DNA of 64,000 bases from Wolfiporia cocos (GCA_029448655.1 JACCLO010000003.1:806001-870000), one strand, 5' to 3'. Counted from the stretch's first letter, positions 1 through 12,696 are shown. Notes: generated by a model not told the origin, from the sequence alone. Program-made: numbers and translations.

Positions 1-494
1 TGTGTATGAGGACTTAGCGTTCAACCGCCGTAGCCAGCACTCTATTTCTAGGGGCCTCCGTTCAACCGTAGGCCCTGTTTCATGTATAACAACCCTATGA
101 CCACTCCCTGTGTTCGCATCGCGTTCTAGCTGATATTCTGTGTCTAACCACAGTAGTTCTATGTTTCATCCCTTGTTGCGCTCAACCGCAACCCTTCTCC
201 TTTATTACTCATATCGTTAGCCTGATGGACTTAATAGTAGCAGTACCAAGGACACTATAACTCCGATTAACTGACCGTAGTATATAACCTGATGTAAATA
301 CCAGTCGAGTTCCTCAGCTCGACCTTGTTGAAATACAGGGATCTTATACTCATTCTCAAAGGCTTGAGCAATTAAGCCTGCAGCTTGTATATCGACACTC
401 TGACTCTGAGGAGTCCAACGAGTAGTGCGCTACTCAATACGCTGAGTAACTCGGTCTAGTTATTTTGCGTTGAGTGGATATTTGATCCATAACA
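1..494 (-). mobile_element. Truncated LTR, family B, cut by window start
   Basis: This stretch aligns with the two parts of the LTR at 54256-55883 and, on the opposite strand, with the promoter half of the LTRs at 51888 and 57844. It ends in a CA preceded by a block matching the reverse complement of the TGTTACGG start of those LTRs, so it lies in minus orientation. The first roughly 48 bp of the LTR should lie before base 1. It carries one uninterrupted CTTTA near position 205, exactly where the 54-kb copy has a nested insertion. No internal retroelement sequence follows. Confidence 0.75.
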
Positions 495-901
495 TACCAG
501 AACATACTAAGTACAGCCCAAAAATTGGCTATGGTGCACTGATACTTGATTTCTGAAAGTAAAATTGTATACTGAAGTCAACACACAGAAATGACACTGC
601 AGTAACTGCACACCTCAAGTTGTATCTGATGAGATCATGTGTTGCATTTTTGTATGTGCCACAATGAGTAGCATATAACTACTGCTAAGCAGCGCTCTGC
701 CAATAACTGGGTGATATTGAATGCACCATGCATGTGTACCATAATATGTGAGTGTTAACACTACTGGATGGGAGAATACACAACTGCATGTCAGTCAGCA
801 AAACTAGTAATAATTGAGGACAACCTGTGTGTGCCAAGCATTGCCCAAGACAATAGCAGTGCTTCATTGTATCATAAATCAGAAGGTTTTTGGTTGTTAC
901 T
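495..901. other. Short spacer, nothing recognised
   Basis: AT-rich sequence between the truncated LTR and the large LTR element. I see no gene. The last five bases, TTACT, are the left target duplication of the element that starts at 902. Confidence 0.5.
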
Positions 902-1885
902 TGTCACAAGCCAATTTCAAAGCCTAGTAGAACACCCTAGGTTGACACCCCATTCACGCCTTACGCACGCTACAGCACTCTATCCGAGCCCAGCTGGAAT
1001 CCTACAGCAACGCTAGTAGAAGCCCTCCGCTATACAGGACACTACGGGCACTAGCAGGCCACCAGCAGTCTAACCCTAAACTCAGTCCAAGTCCCGACAG
1101 CAAGGCATACGCTGCCTAGTCCCTAAACCCCGGAGTCACGAGCCGACCCCTAGAGTCCAACAGGCTACAATAGCACGACGGTACGCCTGGCACAACCTTC
1201 AGGCTAAACCGCCACCGCACACTATGCTATACGCCAACTAGGGGCACGGTCTACACTCGCACGTGACCCAGTACACTAAACCTAACACCTCGCGTCCCCA
1301 CCGCACGGACACTCGCCATTACTGGCATAGACACTATACTACACCCCGTACGCACCCTGACCTACGAGTACAACGGGCAGGGATAATAACCCAAGGCTCT
1401 GCACGACTGAGAACCCTATCAGTCACAGAGCGCTACACCCCGATCGCAGCCGATCACGCTCGATCAACCTACACTATACCCGGCCCGTACTGGCCCGACT
1501 CCGATCGTGGCAGACCACGCCCGATCACGGACTTAGAACCCCGCCATTACCGGCGCACCTACGATCGACGAGAACCACCGATCGAACCCGACAGATTGGC
1601 TACTCCTTAGATCCGCCCCTTATACGCTACGTCGCCATGGACATCAGCGCTCCGATGCCATTACCGGCACGTAGCCCATAGCCAGTTAGATACCAGTACG
1701 TAGAGGCCTCTGAGCCGCCGTACACAAACATGTACAAATAGTTTAGGAGTATATATGCCAGACAGTCTTGAGCGTAAAACCTCAGACTTGTCTTGGCCTT
1801 TGACGGCTAGTGGTCCCGGGACCTGGAAGGCGCCTTTGAGCGAGCCCCCTTCCCCCGGTTGAGTGCTAGTTTGTTGCTTGTGTCA
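902..1885 (+). repeat. 5' LTR of the LARD-like element
   Basis: 984 bp from TGTCACAAGCC to GCTTGTGTCA, matching 7859-8842. The stretch around 1440-1600 is dense in CGATC and GATCG words, several of them palindromic CGATCG. An open frame of 115 codons inside it is present in both LTRs and is probably chance in T-poor DNA. Confidence 0.9.
1750..1794 (+). promoter_or_regulatory. LTR core promoter and predicted RNA start
   Basis: A TATATAT box at 1750-1756 lies about 34 bp before AGACTTGTCTT (1784-1794). That 11-mer is the exact reverse complement of the primer-binding site at 1887-1897, so in a Tf1-type self-priming element it should be the 5' end of the transcript. The same arrangement recurs in the 3' LTR. 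Confidence 0.65.
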
Positions 1886-2840
1886 TAAGACAAGTCTCAA
1901 CCCCCGGGAAGGTGTTCACCACTCCCCAACCCCGGCGCACGAGGGGTAACGTGCATTTCTCTTTTGCCCTTGTTTGACTGCGGTCATCCGGGCATTGTAG
2001 ATCTTACACCCACCGCACCAGGGTTAAGGGCAACTATACCCGACGACCAGGGTCAAGGTCTTACACCCGTACGCTCCAGGGACAAGGAGCATTGGAATCT
2101 GGGGGTACATCGAGCAGCGTGAGGGGACCCCTCCTCACCGTTGTCTCTGAAGCTACTGGGCCACCCTCGCGCAATGCTTGGGCAAGGCTTTGGGTTACAA
2201 CCCCACCAGCGAAACCGTGCACCCGTCGTGAAATAATCAAAGACGATAAGGGGCCCGCTGGCAGTTTACCAGGGAGCTGAGCGATTAGTTACGGCCATTA
2301 TCGGCCCGACTGTACGGACATTACAGTCCCCCCGGTTACCATAGAACCCAGCGCCTAACCAGCGGCTGAAGGGCCCAGACAGCGGCCAGTACATTACGCC
2401 ACTTGGCTTATACTATAGACTTTTACACGCCCCATCACATAGGCGGATAGATCCCGGTCCCCCGGTATCCCGGATTAGCTCTGGGGCTGGACGAGGATTC
2501 GGAGGCTGCATTTTCTTGCCGGCCTTGGGCAGAAAACCCCTTGGCGTTTCTTGGCGCATCACCGAAAAGTGATGGATGCAGATTAGAGTAGATTAAAAGT
2601 ACCTGAAAAGTAGGAGTTTGTAGTCTCCACCCCGATAGCAGCTATAGGCTGAATGCCACAGTGGGCGGGGGGCGCTCCGAAAGAATACAGGGGAAATCTG
2701 ATCGTGACTCCACTTTGCGTACTGTAGGAATTCAGTACATACACACTCGTTACGTACACCGCCGGAGACTGGGCTTGGTCGCCCCCGGCACAGGACCTTT
2801 TCCTTTTGGACATTGCCGCGAAGAACGCCGTGGCTAGAAC
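1886..2840 (+). other. Leader shared with the autonomous element
   Basis: Untranslated leader clearly homologous to 41675-42410 of the autonomous element. Shared blocks include the CCGTTGTCTCT region, the TTTACACGCCCCATC block, and the final block with CAGCTATAGGCTGA and CACAGTGGGCGG. Conservation of a non-coding leader in an element without genes fits a packaging or dimerisation signal. Similarity fades just where gag would begin. Confidence 0.7.
1887..1897 (+). promoter_or_regulatory. Self-priming primer-binding site
   Basis: AAGACAAGTCT lies one base after the 5' LTR and is perfectly complementary to AGACTTGTCTT in the R region. It does not start with the TGG typical of tRNA-primed elements. 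This is the arrangement known for Tf1/sushi chromoviruses. Confidence 0.7.
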
Positions 2841-5800
2841 GATAAGTCTCCGTGCCGCCCTACCATGACTGGTTGCGCGAAGGGCTCAGTGGCACCCAAA
2901 GTCCTAGGGGGACAAACCGTGCCGCAGATTGAAAGCGGTCACCCCGAAGATGAAACACCACTGGACCCCGAGTACCCCGCAGACCAGGGGCCGCTATGGA
3001 GAGACATACACCCTCGTTTAGGACTGACAATATATTCCTTCTCGATAAACCCGTCCGACGTACACGTCTAGTCCGACATATCCACAGTCCACAAATACAT
3101 AGTCAATTAGGCAAGCAAGGGTACCCAACTCCCTGCTTCGTACAGAAGGCCTGCACAGTAGCGGAATCCGACACCGGCTCGTAAAGTAGAAAAGCCTCAC
3201 CAGCACTTTACGCAGCCAACGCCGCCACGCACTACACCGCGCTTGGGAAAAGGAGGTACAAACTCCCAAGCACGCCGAACGACTATACGTAGTTACTAGC
3301 CCATGTATACTACGGACTGTAAAAATCCCAGACAATATACTCTATATCGGTAACCCCGAAAAGACCAAAAGTAGGAAGTACACACCGGTCACTCCGACGG
3401 CACCGTGAAATCCAAGGCTGCCGTGAACATCTTGGGGGCCGCGCCTCCCTTGAGCACTCGGTATGCTAAGGACTAGCAACGCTGTGAAACCGCGTACCTA
3501 CTAGGGGGAACAAAACCCGAATAAGAGTAGGGATGGACATGAATAAAACTGGACAAAGGAAAAAGACGTATACGATGAAACTGGACAACCAAGGAAGGAG
3601 ACCGACGGAGCGAGAGGAAGCAGTAAGCTACGCTACGCAAGGACGAAGGATCGAGCTTTCGAGCTCTCCGGACACACCAAGCTCGCGGACGCCGAACAAG
3701 TACCTGTTCCGCCATAACACGACATCCATCCGCCACAACCGGTATCTATCCCGACTGGACCAGCAGTCTGTCACGAGGACGACGTAACCAACAGCAAGTA
3801 CCCGGAGAGGAACTCGGGGTCTGGCCGCACTTCGTCCAATAGGAAACGGCTCACGGGAAAAGCCTAGGAAGCGAGTATCGGACTCACACGAACCAGGTAT
3901 GCCCCTTATTTTAATTCATGGACTATACTCTGCCATGGGGCAAACCACGACCCCGAGCGATGAATCATTCCGCTCTGTCACGAACTATAGCGGTAAACCA
4001 TCCCGCTACGAACTTTCTATTTTGAGGAATGGCCCACGGGCACCCCACCCTTATAACTCCGTTATGAAATAAAATACATACCCCGGGAAGTAGCGTAATA
4101 CGCTCCCACCTAATATTTTATAAAAATAAACCGATGCAACCCTCAATAGTAAGGGATAACATCATACCACGGGTCTGGACGAGGGGAAATGGCAGCCTCG
4201 CCCAGACCCACGACCTATAACACATGAAGCGCGGACCCAGACCACGGGCGCGTGGAACCTAGTCAGTACGACCCAGACAAAGGGCGTACATTTACAATGA
4301 AGCGTGTACCAACCCAAGAACGGGAAGGGGCACGTGGAATTTTTTATGACACCCCCTACGCTACAAACTGCGCCACTGCAACACGGCGTAAGCTAGGGCA
4401 TGCCGACCTACCCCGCGGGGAGGTCACACTACGCCTTCGGGCCCTAGGGACATTGCACCCCGGTAGTAGCACATGTACTACCCACGGGAATCATTGAACC
4501 CGCCACATCCAGAATGGCCTTAACCGGCGAGGACGTGAAGGGACAGTGCGACGGACCATTCCGCGCTGTCCATACACTAAAAGTCGTACTAAATGATTCG
4601 AAACGGAATAGATCATTTAGGGAACCGAAATGACACCCCATGGAATATCGAACCGACTCGCGGACCAGATCGTACCGCAATAATACGACCAGTCACAGCT
4701 CGAACGGCCAGAGTAAGAGGAACATTTTGAGAACGTATGGAAAGTACTCCGAGAGGAAAACGGCACCGGTTACGACCCCGGCTGAGCCACCTCGGTAAAG
4801 GAAATCCCGTCTGATAGGCAACTACCCCATACAGGGAGTCGTAAGCCCTAGTTCAGAAATATGAACTTGATTAGTACTCCGAAGCCCGACGACTTGGCTC
4901 GCCAAGCAGTACCGATCCCCGCTAATGCAAGAGCTCCGGCGAACCTCACCAGCTCAGCGCAAGACGGATCAATTCGATCGCCACTACATCCATGACGACC
5001 CATTCCGGGACAGCCAACGAGAACCACCGGCAGTCCACCACCGCGACGAGAAATACCGCGGGTAACGAATACACGACCGACGTATCATTCCGGTCAATGA
5101 ACCAACCCCGCCCCCGGTCTGAACCAAGTAGATCGCGGGGATGTAAAATATATTATACTTGCTTACATTCTAGAGAAAACAGGAACAGGAGAAGTAGAAG
5201 GACCATCCCTAAAGAGGGGGTCCTGGTAACCCAATACGACGCGCACTTCCGTCGTAACCGATCAAGCCTGAGGGAACCGCAACCAAAGCAGGGGTTCCCT
5301 AGTCCTCGCGTTACCCCGCCAGGAACGCTGAGAAACCGGAACCACCAGCTGAGGAAGCAACCCCCTCCGCTCGATCTCAAAACCCCTACACCAACTAGAA
5401 TCGTCAAAAATAAGCAAGTCGCCGCTGCCGACACATCACCCCAGCAGACGGCTGTAATAGTATACACCTATACCCCGCCTTCGACAGGATCAAGGCAGGC
5501 AGGACGTCACGTGCCGGACCCTAACCCGGAACTATGGGCCGCATGCGAACCAGACGCCCAGCCACTATACCCCCACGCGCTAGATCGCGCACTTTAAATT
5601 ATAAATTCACTAACGTACATAGGAAGAAACGAACCGAGCAGGAGATCAGGCATACACCGCCTGGGCCAACGGCTGAACATGTAGCCGCCGCCAGTAAAGA
5701 CCATGGAAGCCGACCAACCCCGGCATGACGCCACTCCCCAGTACCTAAGCCAGAATACGGCAGTGGGAACAGGGACCGCCACTCATGTCCGGTTACGCAA

Positions 5801-7858
5801 CCACGGGATTGCACCATCGTCCCTCAACCCGAATCAACCTCGTACGCGGGCCAAACAGCGCCCTTACAACCCTTCGGGCCATCAACGCCCCCCACACTCA
5901 TTCGGCGATTCCGGCCGTAAAATGGATCGGGCAGCTGGACAGCCCATGTACCAACCCCCAGTAGACTCAGATGGCCAGAAAAGAACCAACGCAGTGACCT
6001 CCCGGTAAACCAGACCGGGCACAGCTAAGTACTTTCCTTTAATAAAGACACTATGAGGAACTCGAAAAGGGAACCAGAGGGAACCGGCAATATGCCGCCT
6101 CTTGGTGTAAATATAACTGTACAATATGTAGATGTGCGAACTCCACAAAGAGCGCACAATGGACTTATAACCCCGGGGCAACTCAAACCCCTGTACCATT
6201 ATCCTTGTGCTCGCAGAGGACCAGCGGGCCAGAACGAAACCCAAGGACCTCTGCGGACATAAGTATATCCTATAACCACCGGACAATACAGTCCTAATAC
6301 CGAGACGAGTAATACCTCGGATGTAACATCAGTGCAAACGCCTATGAACCCAATACAGGGCATAGAAGCGTACTTACGACCCATACAACCGAGATGAGAC
6401 ATCCCTCGGAAGTATACGATTAAGCACGGGAACCTACGGGCCCGTTGCAACGACTCAATCTCTAGAAACACCGGGGAAACCCTACTAGAGATACGAATAA
6501 AACTATACCCGAGCACGAGCAAACTCACAGGGGGATAGCGCCCCTTAAATCGCTAACCACTCGTTTATATTTATAAAATAGAATAACGAACCACCAAGGA
6601 TGCGGGGAAACATACGCACCTTGAACGAACACGGAAGGATCCAAGTACCTAGAAATCGGACCAGAGCTCGCGTCCGCGCCACGCCACCCTTCAGTACCGA
6701 AACCTTTGGGAACACGAGTCACGAACGACTCCCAGTACCATAACCTCGGGAACCAAGGCCGCTGAAGCGCCCTCAGACCAAGCACGAAGGGAAAGAAAGT
6801 AAAGGGAAAAATAAGTAGAAATAGAAGGAAACGACAAGCCGAGGACAGCTTGAATCTAGGGGGGGGGGAAATCGATTATTTCGGGTCAATTTAACGAAAA
6901 TCACCCTTTCTGGACATCGACAACGAACCCTTGCCTCACCAAAGACACGGTGAAGGGCTACCACTATGCGGCATTTGGCAAACCAAGCCATCACGCGCAC
7001 ACGTACTTAGGCAGTAGACAACGGTGCAATAAGCAAAAGGCACACCTTTACTATACGAACCCGGGGAGAACAAACCAGACACCCCACTTCCAACGAATAT
7101 TACGATACGATACGACCCTTATGATACAAAAACACGCCGACGAATTGAAGGCGAACAAAAAAGAAACAAAAAACATACAAAATATAAAAAGAAACAAAAA
7201 CATATACATAAAATAAAAAAAAGACACACATCACAGTAACGAAACCATATACCAAAGCAAAGGAACCACATCCCCCCTACTATACAGATAGGATACACAC
7301 GGATAGGAACCAGGACTTATTACTTACATTCATTTTACACCTACGGTAGACGAGACATCCCTACCACGAACCGCGGAAAGACAACAGGTAACAGGTCGGA
7401 CGAACAGGACATACGGACACACGGAGCCAGTCAACCGCTCCAGGGAAGGATACTTGCAAGAGGGTTGTGTAGAAAAGACACGCGGACATACCATACACGC
7501 ACTACACTACAACCCACTGTCGAAACCAGGGAACACGTAAGACAAAGAGCAAGGACGTCTACAGGACCCAAGGACCCGCGCGTCCAAGGTGATCCAACGG
7601 TAGACAGAGCTCAGAGTCGAGCAATCTGGTCAAACAGCACCAGAAGGACATGCGGGCATAGGACCACTGAAGTAGAAAAGCTATACACTAGCACTTCAGA
7701 CATCACTGGTCACACCTACAAGTAGACTAAGCACGCGGGCACTAGAACGTCGAAACCAGACCAATAGTACACCACGCCCAGTGCAGACAATCACAGTCGA
7801 ACCATGTCCAAGGAACTTGCAAGGAAACTCGGGGACGAGTTGCTAAAAGAGGGGGTAC
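2841..7858 (+). other. Non-coding internal region of the LARD-like element
   Basis: About 5 kb with no convincing gene. The longest open frame, 201 codons at 4992-5597, has low-complexity composition and no recognisable domain. The plus strand is poor in T and rich in A and C, as in the coding region of the 41-kb element, and becomes almost pure A with C and T interruptions at about 7140-7225. Only the final codons before the 3' LTR can be matched to pol. Confidence 0.7.
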
Positions 7859-7884
7859 TGTCACAAGCCAATTTCAAAGCCTAG
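7804..7884 (+). pseudogene. Remnant of the pol 3' end
   Basis: An open frame that ends inside the 3' LTR reads GDELLKEGVLSQANFKA at its end. The autonomous Pol ends in the same position with GDTLLEEGVLSQADF followed by six more residues. So the last two dozen codons next to the polypurine tract survived when the rest of gag-pol was lost, either because the sequence is needed as DNA or RNA, or by descent. Confidence 0.6.
7845..7855 (+). promoter_or_regulatory. Polypurine tract
   Basis: AAAAGAGGGGG followed by TAC and the TG of the 3' LTR. The autonomous element has AGAAGAGGGGG plus TAC in the same place. It should prime plus-strand DNA synthesis. Confidence 0.7.
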
Positions 7885-8842
7885 TAGAACACCCTAGGTT
7901 GACACCCCATTCACGCCTTACGCACGCTACAGCACTCTATCCGAGCCCAGCTGGAATCCTACAGCAACGCTAGTAGAAGCCCTCCGCTATACAGGACACT
8001 ACGGGCACTAGCAGGCCACCAGCAGTCTAACCCTAAACTCAGTCCAAGTCCCGACAGCAAGGCATACGCTGCCTAGTCCCTAAACCCCGGAGTCACGAGC
8101 CGACCCCTAGAGTCCAACAGGCTACAATAGCACGACGGTACGCCTGGCACAACCTTCAGGCTAAACCGCCACCGCACACTATGCTATACGCCAACTAGGG
8201 GCACGGTCTACACTCGCACGTGACCCAGTACACTAAACCTAACACCTCGCGTCCCCACCGCACGGACACTCGCCATTACTGGCATAGACACTATACTACA
8301 CCCCGTACGCACCCTGACCTACGAGTACAACGGGCAGGGATAATAACCCAAGGCTCTGCACGACTGAGAACCCTATCAGTCACAGAGCGCTACACCCCGA
8401 TCGCAGCCGATCACGCTCGATCAACCTACACTATACCCGGCCCGTACTGGCCCGACTCCGATCGTGGCAGACCACGCCCGATCACGGACTTAGAACCCCG
8501 CCATTACCGGCGCACCTACGATCGACGAGAACCACCGATCGAACCCGACAGATTGGCTACTCCTTAGATCCGCCCCTTATACGCTACGTCGCCATGGACA
8601 TCAGCGCTCCGATGCCATTACCGGCACGTAGCCCATAGCCAGTTAGATACCAGTACGTAGAGGCCTCTGAGCCGCCGTACACAAACATGTACAAATAGTT
8701 TAGGAGTATATATGCCAGACAGTCTTGAGCGTAAAACCTCAGACTTGTCTTGGCCTTTGACGGCTAGTGGTCCCGGGACCTGGAAGGCGCCTTTGAGCGA
8801 GCCCCCTTCCCCCGGTTGAGTGCTAGTTTGTTGCTTGTGTCA
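7859..8842 (+). repeat. 3' LTR of the LARD-like element
   Basis: 984 bp matching 902-1885 without a difference that I could see. It is followed by the TTACT target duplication at 8843-8847. Confidence 0.9.
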
Positions 8843-9020
8843 TTACTATTCATGTCAGCTTCTGTCTGATGTGTTTACCCTAATAGCCAGTGGTATATAC
8901 ATGATGCAGACCCACTCTAGGGGGTCTTAAATACTTTGGTTTTATTGTAAATTGGCCAGTCATGGTTCCCTACCTTGGAGTAACCACATTATAAGTGCTA
9001 TTCTACGTTAAATTCGGGAC

Positions 9021-9180
9021 TGGTCCAGGACCGGTCCTTACCGGTCCTACAAAATCTGACCACTCAGAAGGACCGGGATCAGGACCGTGTCAGGACCAGG
9101 ACTGGACCGGACCATGGAATCGGTCCTAGTCAGTCCGTTCCTGGTCCAGTCCTTGGTCTTTAGCAGTCCTTGAGACCGGA
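9021..9180. repeat. Degenerate GGTCC/GGACC motif array
   Basis: Dense, irregular repetition of GGTCC, GGACC, ACCGGTCC, CCAGGACC and similar words on both strands, so the stretch can fold back on itself in many registers. It lies directly upstream of an LTR promoter fragment, in the position that the CGATC-rich part occupies in the 984-bp LTR. Confidence 0.75.
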
Positions 9181-9189
9181 CCTCACAAC

Positions 9190-9358
9190 ACTACACCATA
9201 ACATGTACAAATAGTGTAGGACTATATAAATGCCAGACAGTCTTGAGTGAACCTCAGACTTGTCTTGGCCATTTCAGCCTTAGATGCCCCGGACCAGGAA
9301 GGCGCCTTTGAGTGAGCCCCCTTCCCCCGGGTGTGTGTCTGAGGTTGTGTGTGTGTCA
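9190..9358 (+). mobile_element. LTR fragment related to the LARD-like LTR
   Basis: Matches the last 170 bp or so of the 984-bp LTR: ACATGTACAAATAGT, a TATATAA box, GACAGTCTTGAG, CTCAGACTTGTCTTGGCC, the AAGGCGCCTTTGAG block and a TGTGTCA end. The left boundary and target duplication could not be set. The GGTCC array just upstream is probably part of the same solo LTR. Confidence 0.65.
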
Positions 9359-12300
9359 CAGGAAGTGATGGATGTACAGAACAGATATTATGGCACCATT
9401 AGATATATGGATAGATATCTACTTTATAAGCATCTCGAGGCATGTTTGACTGGCGAATTGAGAGTCGAGATGAGGTCGTCGGAAAATCACAGTACATGCA
9501 TATGCGGGCCGGGATTAGCCGTAGGAAGGCGCCAATATCGATATCGGATGGACCGATCAATCGAGATATCCAAAGGCCGTGTACTGCAAGCGCCATATCC
9601 CTATTGCAGTTACTGGTTGCGAGTTCACAGCCATTGGTACGGTACCAATGGGTAGAGCATGCATGTTCACTGATTCGCAACAGCTGTGACAAGCACCACT
9701 TTTTGAGAAGTTTGTAAAAATACAAACTGAACTCGGAACAAGTTCTGATTATGTTATCCTCGGATGACGGTGAGAACTGTCACACCGACTCGCAGTATGC
9801 GATGTGCAATTCTCAATCGCATGATCCCTGAGAGAAGATATCATCAGAATCTGTCTGTGAGTCTGGTGGCTGCAGGCATAGATGAACTCCCTGAGCTAAC
9901 GTTCTATTGCTCGGTTCGAGTGAAGATACGAGGAGCTCTTGTTACCGCTCAAGCAGCTATAACATGAATGTATCTCGCAATCGGAGCAGAGAAACCCCAG
10001 ACTCTGTTCACTCGTCATGAAGCTGGTATAAACTCATGAATACATATATAGAATGCCCGAAATGTAGACGAACCAGTCCCACTGATTGTGAGCTCCTCAT
10101 CGAATGCTGTCTGACGCCACACTATTATCTTCTGGAGACAGAGCTCCAACAGAACAATCTTACGGAATTTGTGAAACATTAGATACCCATCTCGAGGAAT
10201 CAATGAACGGCAGACACCGCAAATGTGAGCCAACCACAGCTTCCCCAGTACTTCGTGTGAAGACAAACGATTCAGCTTAAGACTCCAAGGATAAATAGAC
10301 ACGTTACGGTTGCAACTACAAATCTGCAAGGGTTTACAGCAGTTTGAGACAGACACGGGAGCGAGAGTTTGAAATTAACTTCTAATAGTAGTTGTAAGAC
10401 GCCTCGGACGTTGCCATGTACCGTAACTCGATTTGTGACATATGTAATATTGGATGTCATGATACATCATAAGTATGCTGCACCCGGGACGCGCATTTGC
10501 CGACGTCCAGATGATTGATAACGCCAAGTGAAAATTCTCTGCGAGCCTCTATCATGCGAGCCTCTATCATGGGCTTTCGACCTTGCTTGTCAAGTATTGC
10601 GGTATTAGACTGCTGTGACCCTGCATGAAGCGCACGACCTGCTTGTAACCATGCTGTTCCGCACCTTTCAATGGCTCTCTTTATGCTTTATTAACTGATC
10701 GAGTTAATGCAGTATAGCACCTATTTTGTGGGGCCATTGTGATGGTATCATCGCCTGATACAGACTCAGTAAAGGACCTTCCAACGGCTGCCAATGAGAT
10801 GGAATGACTCGCGCAAGTTGTATGTTGTCTTAATGGTACGTGCACGTTACGCGAACATCCCAGCAACCAGTGTAGAAGGTTCATCCTCACCAGCTCACAC
10901 GGCAACATCGCATACCGTGGCTCTTGTCTCCTCTATGCACCGAATATTGCCCGGCATGGTTGTATTCTGTAGTGTGTTTGGGCAATGAGTCAGGCTGTGT
11001 TGTTCTGGGAGGGCGTGTAGCATGTGATAGTGGTGACTCGTCGATGCAGACTGTAGGAGAAGTGCAGCGACCCATTGCCTAACTCTATGACCTCAAAAGA
11101 CTGAGTCAGCAGGAGCGGTAAAAAAGTGAAGATGGTGAGGATGTCTTCAGCTTCATTCTTTTAAACTGGTATACTGCGTCTCGTTCGCGAAGCTATAAGA
11201 TGATGTAGCAAGATCAGCATCAACCTAGCCACCAACGCGGAACAGGAGGTTGGCTACGGTTAGTACAGTGTTCGAATTGCGGGGGACGTGGGGTCAACTC
11301 ATGCCATCCACGGGATCGTAAATATCCTGGATATCCGTGATCGGCGTATCTCAGCACTTTGGATATCCATCACGCGTCGCGATCGGATCGGGAGGCTATA
11401 GAGATAGAGCGGCACGCTGCCACCATGATCTGCTTGTATACAGCTGTTCAGATGTATATTACCTGCAGCATTGCTGGGCATAGATGATTATATGTGTGTC
11501 TTTATGATTGGATGAGAGATATATAGGGAGGACGAGTAAAGAGTTTGGAGTGGCTTTCCCTATGGCTTGGGTTGATCGGAGTTTAAAGTTGAAGGTCGCC
11601 TTCTGCTGAGCTAGAATCGCAACGCGGCTATCTGAGCGCGGCCTCGCGGCTACATCGTGTCCAATCATCACCGTGCATGCGATACTGGCAGAAGTTTGAC
11701 TTATCCATGCAAAATTGAAAAGGGTCTTGTAATCTACGGCGGATTGTGTCCGCCAAAGGCGCCAGAGCGTGCCAGTGCAGTCGAGGCCACAGCATCAGCC
11801 GATTGCGTCAACCAGGCAGAGTAGTCAGCCTGGTTGTAATCAGATCGTGGGGTGTTGGGTCGTTATTGGTGGTCTGCGGCGTCGCCATGGCGCATGATGG
11901 CGCGGAGGTGGCGAGCAGATGGCGGGCAGATGGCGCAAGGATGGGCAAGCTGGCGGGTAGCTAGGGAGTCTATTAGTATATAGGCCGGCTGGAGCATTGA
12001 GGCTCACCGGCAGTTTGTAACCCTTTCATCTATCTGAATCCTAATATTCGGCTGTTCGCTGAGGAACTCCGACGATTATCGCCTAACGAGAAACCAAAGG
12101 AAGTATGGTGTCCAGTGTTAGTCATAATACAGCATAAAATAACATAGTACTTGCATGGTTAGCAATTACAAGGACATAGAGCAAGGTAAAGGTGTATGAG
12201 AGGAGTCGCGCTATCGTCTTCATGGCGGCGAACATTATATAACGGCTGACCGCAAAGACTTACTGAGGAATGGGCTGTAGCGTTAAAACCTCTATTACTG

Positions 12301-12696
12301 TGCTATATGAAGTCATCTTGTCAGATATCCGGCTTAACATCTACAGCTTTCCATAGGACCCTGGATATCAAAACATCTGTAGCGGACTAGTGGCCCCAAC
12401 CTTACAACCAAACAGTCACCTATCCGAAGTAACCTGGACCCAGGAACGGCGGGAAGCACGACTTGTTCTACCTCTGCTTAGCATGACTCTCCTTAGATTA
12501 CATGGGTCTTGATTGAGTTAATCTACTCATCCACGAGAATCTTCGATGCCAATCATTGAGCAAAAAGCAGAGTTACGTATGTATGTCCATACTCTTGAAA
12601 TTGCTGAGTTTCACCCGTTCGATATCGTACCCATGGATCGATCATAATGCAAACGAGATGTCAAAGGCTTGGAAGGAAGATACTCTTCGTCAATAA
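9359..12696. other. Long stretch without a recognised gene
   Basis: About 3.3 kb in which I find no conserved domain, no long open frame and no LTR. There is a 15-bp tandem duplication, TGCGAGCCTCTATCA twice (10540-10569), and a TATA-like AGTATATAGG near 11974. It could be decayed repeat DNA or the 3' flank of NTO1. Confidence 0.5.

Larger units (their letters stand above)
902..8842 (+). mobile_element. Non-autonomous LTR retrotransposon (LARD-like)
   Basis: Two 984-bp direct LTRs (902-1885 and 7859-8842), running TGTCACAAGCC to CTTGTGTCA, enclose about 6 kb of internal DNA. TTACT target duplications sit at 897-901 and 8843-8847. The LTRs look identical throughout where compared, so the insertion is recent. 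The internal part has a self-priming site, a leader homologous to that of the autonomous element at 41314-49487, a conserved polypurine tract and the last codons of a pol-like frame, but no gag, RT or integrase. This is the structure of a large retrotransposon derivative mobilised in trans. The autonomous relative in this window or a closer one elsewhere may supply the proteins (inference). Confidence 0.88.

Noticed and set aside
1263..1610. 115-codon frame present in both 984-bp LTRs (also 8220-8567)
   Set aside because: It is identical only because the LTRs are identical. The composition is that of T-poor DNA, there is no known domain, and it lies in U3 before the predicted RNA start.
4992..5597. 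201-codon frame in the LARD interior
   Set aside because: Low-complexity Pro/Arg/Thr/Ser content expected of A/C-rich DNA with few T, and no resemblance to gag of the 41-kb element.
9284..9655. 123-codon plus-strand frame after the LTR fragment
   Set aside because: It begins inside the LTR end and continues into unrelated AT-rich DNA, with no domain and no splice structure.
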